Source: Deltaproteobacteria bacterium
Lineage (GTDB): Bacteria; Desulfobacterota; Desulfobacteria; Desulfobacterales; ETH-SRB1
Direction: 5' to 3'
Assembly: GCA_003647525.1 (NCBI GenBank)
Contig: QMMZ01000088.1
Coordinates: 1 to 7,337, forward strand
DNA length: 7,337 bases
Shown here: in pieces, positions 5,243 to 7,337 of the stretch
Position numbering within the stretch: position 1 is the first letter of the stretch
Layout of the letters: every line of letters starts with the position of its first letter
Notes under the pieces: generated by a model
Database searches by the model: none
Told to the model about the DNA's origin: nothing
Seen by the model: the letters and a program-made list of their open reading frames with translations, nothing else
Translations under genes and position numbers: made by a program

Positions 5243-6674
5243 AAGACGTTACGATCAGGACAGAGCTTTTAGCTTTGTGAATAATGTGCTCACCAACATT
5301 TGGTTTGAGAATTGAGCTTCCTCTGGTGGAGCTGCCTATAACAATAAGATCAAAGTCCTCAGCCGTGCTTACGACCTCTTTTATCGGGTTTCCCTCAAGC
5401 AATATTTCTTCGATAGGAAAATGGTGCATCTCACCTATATGCCGTACATGACGCAGAGCAGTTTGTGCCCATTTCACAGAGTCTTTACTGGCCATAAATA
5501 CCGGATCAGAAACACTGGCCGTTGCTACCCTGGCTTCGGCAATCCTGCCGATGTCAACAGCTACTTCCGCAGCCAGTTCCGTAGCTCTGGTTGCGTTAGC
5601 AGGCACCAGGATGCTTTTATAGGGGAATCGCTTTTTTCCTACCAGAAGCGGACAACTAATGCGATGCGCAAGATTAACTACTTTGCTTGTACCCATAAGT
5701 TTTTCGAGCATACCAATTTTATAAAGATTAGTAACGACACAACCAATATTTTCATGACGGGTCATTTCAATAATAGTTTCTTCCAACTCATTTTCTTCCT
5801 CAATCCTTTTTATGTCAAATTCTACTCTTCCCTCTGCCAGTTGAACAATTTTTTGTATAATGGCCTCGTGTTCTATAGATACTACCCCTGATGAAACAAG
5901 AAAAATGATTTTTGAGGCCTTGAAATCCTTGGTCAGATAGATAGCCTCTTCTACAGATGTCTCTATGTCTTGTTTATCCCGCACTGGAATCAGGATGTTT
6001 TTCCCGTATTCTAAAGGAAATTTAGGGACATCGAGAGTGAAGAGCTTGGAAAGCGTTTTGAAAAGGCTGCTATGGCCTACTATGGTAATTAGATCATTCT
6101 TTTGGATTGTGGTATCTCCACGAGGAATAATTATTTCTCCTTTCCGGTATATTGCTCCAACCAGCCAATCTTTAGGACAAATCTCCCGTAGCGATTTGCC
6201 CACAGCCGGGGAATTGCGAAGTGCTTTGATCTCCAATACCTCACCTCGCCCTTGTCCTACGCTGTTTATCAACATCATTGGACTTTCCAGAAACATTTCT
6301 ATTTGTTGAGCTACTATATAGGAGCCGCATATGACACGGACACCGAGTTCCCGAAATTTTTGAAGATTATCTGTGTCATTTATCATACTTGTTATGTTCT
6401 TGACTTTGTGTTTCTGAGCAAGAACACAGGCTTCGAAGTTAATCTCATCACGGTTGGTGACTGCCACAAAAAAATCGGTTTTGTCAATCCCTGCTTTTTG
6501 CAAGACAATGTTACTCGATGCATCACCAAGAATCAGCTTCTTTACCGGCTTCATCTTTTTGAAATATGGAAAACGTTTATCCGATTTATCGACAAGTGTG
6601 ACATCCCAGAATTTGCCAAGCCTGCGCAAAAATTCGCGTGCGGTCTTACCTGCTCCTATAATCAATACTCTCAT
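5241..6674 (-). CDS. RCK-N / RCK-C / UspA / UspA regulatory protein, probable cytosolic partner of the antiporter
   Basis: A soluble 477-residue protein. Residues 1-120 form a TrkA-N (RCK_N) Rossmann domain: MRVLIIGAGKTA nucleotide loop, acidic D29 after strand 2 (TLVDKSD), GDAS at 50-53, AVTNRDEIN at 71-79. Residues about 137-212 are TrkA-C (RCK_C): GEVLEIKALRNSPAVGKSLRE, then IPRGDTTIQKNDLITIVG. Two UspA-like domains follow, about 222-348 (NILIPVRDKQ to CPLLVGKKR) and 350-477 (KSILVPANAT to SSVLIVTS). The second keeps part of the ATP loop (GSSTRGSSILKPNVGE); the first has lost it. I infer that it gates the antiporter encoded 8 nt downstream in response to NAD(H), ATP or c-di-AMP-like ligands. 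An in-frame ATG-type reading frame extends back to 6806, but that part overlaps moaA and does not look like RCK; ATG 6674 begins exactly at the first Rossmann strand and has GGAGG 12 nt before it. Confidence 0.9.
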   Translation of the reverse strand: MRVLIIGAGKTAREFLRRLGKFWDVTLVDKSDKRFPYFKKMKPVKKLILGDASSNIVLQKAGIDKTDFFVAVTNRDEINFEACVLAQKHKVKNITSMINDTDNLQKFRELGVRVICGSYIVAQQIEMFLESPMMLINSVGQGRGEVLEIKALRNSPAVGKSLREICPKDWLVGAIYRKGEIIIPRGDTTIQKNDLITIVGHSSLFKTLSKLFTLDVPKFPLEYGKNILIPVRDKQDIETSVEEAIYLTKDFKASKIIFLVSSGVVSIEHEAIIQKIVQLAEGRVEFDIKRIEEENELEETIIEMTRHENIGCVVTNLYKIGMLEKLMGTSKVVNLAHRISCPLLVGKKRFPYKSILVPANATRATELAAEVAVDIGRIAEARVATASVSDPVFMASKDSVKWAQTALRHVRHIGEMHHFPIEEILLEGNPIKEVVSTAEDFDLIVIGSSTRGSSILKPNVGEHIIHKAKSSVLIVTS

Positions 6675-6682
6675 ACTGCGCG

Positions 6683-7337
6683 TTATCCTCCGATGGCATA
6701 CATAGGACGGAGACATTCTCCACCATCCGGTATCCTGACGTGGTGTTGCCTTGGTTTTCCGGCGATAGCCTCCCGAAACAGTTCCTTCAAATCTTGCCGG
6801 GTACATTTATTTCTAAGAGGCGTCTTGACATCCACCTCATTGTCGGCAAAAAGGCAGGGGCGAAGTTTGCCGTCGGCTGTGAGTCTCATGCGGTTGCAAG
6901 TAGGGCAGAAGTGGTGGCTGAGAGCGCTGATAAAACCAATTTCGCCTTTTGCTGATTCAAATCGATATCTTTCGGCCGGGCCGTCGTGGGTTGCACGCGG
7001 AATTTTGTGAAGTGGACCAATGGACTCGATTTTCGATTTGATTTCATCTGAAGAGATATATTTTTCATGCTTCCACTTGCTATCATGCCCGATTGACATG
7101 TACTCGATGAACCGAACGTGATAAGGCTTTTTCACAGATAACCCGGCAAGTCGAGCGAATTCATCATCATTTACACCCCTGATAGCCACCACATTGATTT
7201 TTATGGGCGAAAAGCCGACCGCTTCAGCTTCCTGAAGCCCTTCCCAGACCCCATCAAAACAATTATATCCCGTGATTTTGGCATATTTCAAGCGGTTAAG
7301 TGTGTCAAGGCTGATATTGATGCGATGGACGCCCGCA
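6683..7337 (-). CDS. moaA: GTP 3',8-cyclase MoaA, C-terminal two thirds (5' end outside the window)
   Basis: MoaA is a radical-SAM enzyme that, with MoaC, converts GTP to cyclic pyranopterin monophosphate, the first step of molybdenum (or tungsten) cofactor synthesis. The visible 217 residues begin in AGVHRINISLDTLN, a conserved part of the barrel, and continue through VKINVVAIRGVNDDEF and YHVRFIEYMSIG. The second 4Fe-4S cluster motif is intact: CPTC-x13-C in FCPTCNRMRLTADGKLRPC (cysteine codons near 6907, 6898 and 6856), including the NRMRL arginines that contact GTP. The protein ends in the functionally important Gly-Gly (MYAIGG). The N-terminal SAM-binding CxxxCxxC lies beyond the right edge. 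An internal TTG at 7291 is not the start, because the frame stays open and homologous up to the edge. It heads a tight operon with the RCK-UspA and antiporter genes; no other moa gene is visible. Confidence 0.95.
   Translation of the reverse strand, partial: AGVHRINISLDTLNRLKYAKITGYNCFDGVWEGLQEAEAVGFSPIKINVVAIRGVNDDEFARLAGLSVKKPYHVRFIEYMSIGHDSKWKHEKYISSDEIKSKIESIGPLHKIPRATHDGPAERYRFESAKGEIGFISALSHHFCPTCNRMRLTADGKLRPCLFADNEVDVKTPLRNKCTRQDLKELFREAIAGKPRQHHVRIPDGGECLRPMYAIGG
6687..6691 (-). promoter_or_regulatory. Shine-Dalgarno of the RCK-UspA gene, inside the moaA tail
   Basis: GGAGG on the minus strand lies 12 nt before ATG 6674. It is formed by the last two glycine codons of moaA (GGA GGA, then TAA). 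It supports ATG 6674 over the longer frame starting at 6806 and suggests translational coupling. Confidence 0.55.

Noticed and set aside
5233..5244. TTG start at 5244 for the antiporter
   Set aside because: It would use a rarer start codon overlapping the upstream stop, whereas ATG 5232 has GAGG at good spacing. The difference is only four residues, so it is not fully excluded.
5421..5891. Plus-strand open frame of 156 codons
   Set aside because: Opposite the UspA domains; the composition looks like antisense translation, with no recognisable family or ribosome site.
6675..6806. N-terminal extension of 44 residues on the RCK-UspA gene
   Set aside because: It overlaps the end of moaA, whose frame is strongly conserved there, and reads as basic low-similarity sequence. 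The Rossmann fold begins exactly at ATG 6674.
6252..7010. Plus-strand open frame of 252 codons
   Set aside because: It lies opposite moaA and the RCK-UspA gene, which have clear motifs. Its product has no domain pattern and is a shadow.

Overview
The window is a moderately AT-rich bacterial chromosome segment. Its gene content and protein style suggest an anaerobic deltaproteobacterium (Desulfobacterota, Desulfobacterales-like): an archaeal/anaerobe-type LeuC, MoaA, a stand-alone Kef-like antiporter with an RCK-UspA partner, and a PleD-like diguanylate cyclase. No rRNA or phylogenetic marker comparison could be run, so the taxonomic guess is weak. Nearly everything lies on the minus strand; only the response regulator is on the plus strand.

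Layout from left to right. (1) <1-806, minus: N-terminal 268 residues of LeuC, the large subunit of 3-isopropylmalate dehydratase, with a strong Shine-Dalgarno. (2) 807-1183: a 377-nt gene-free gap, most of which is a 253-bp miniature mobile element (859-1111). It has 16-bp perfect terminal inverted repeats starting GTAA, an 8-bp target duplication (AATATTTG), inward-facing heptamer arrays, and the C-terminal half of a four-helix-bundle / 23S rRNA intervening-sequence protein gene. (3) 1184-2980, minus: complete lepA (elongation factor 4). (4) 2981-3149: AT-rich divergent promoter region with two motifs repeated in inverted orientation. (5) 3150-4085, plus: REC-GGDEF response regulator, predicted to make cyclic di-GMP. 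(6) 4066-7337, minus: a compact operon reading moaA (3' part), then an RCK-N/RCK-C/UspA/UspA protein, then a CPA2 cation/proton antiporter. The two gaps are 8 nt each, and the antiporter tail overlaps the cyclase gene tail-to-tail by 20 nt.

How the genes fit together. The antiporter lacks its own nucleotide-binding tail, and the gene just upstream supplies RCK and UspA domains as a separate protein. The pair therefore looks like a split Kef-type system in which NAD(H)/nucleotide or stress status gates K+ (or Na+)/H+ exchange. Its coupling to moaA is unexpected. LepA (translation under ionic stress) sits nearby but is transcribed from a separate promoter region shared with the cyclase.

The most novel-looking object is the small element between lepA and leuC. 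Its ends and target duplication follow the rule known for IS66-family transposons, yet it carries no transposase. It holds a decayed four-helix-bundle gene between opposing heptamer arrays, so it may be a deletion derivative of a larger family of mobile four-helix-bundle cassettes.
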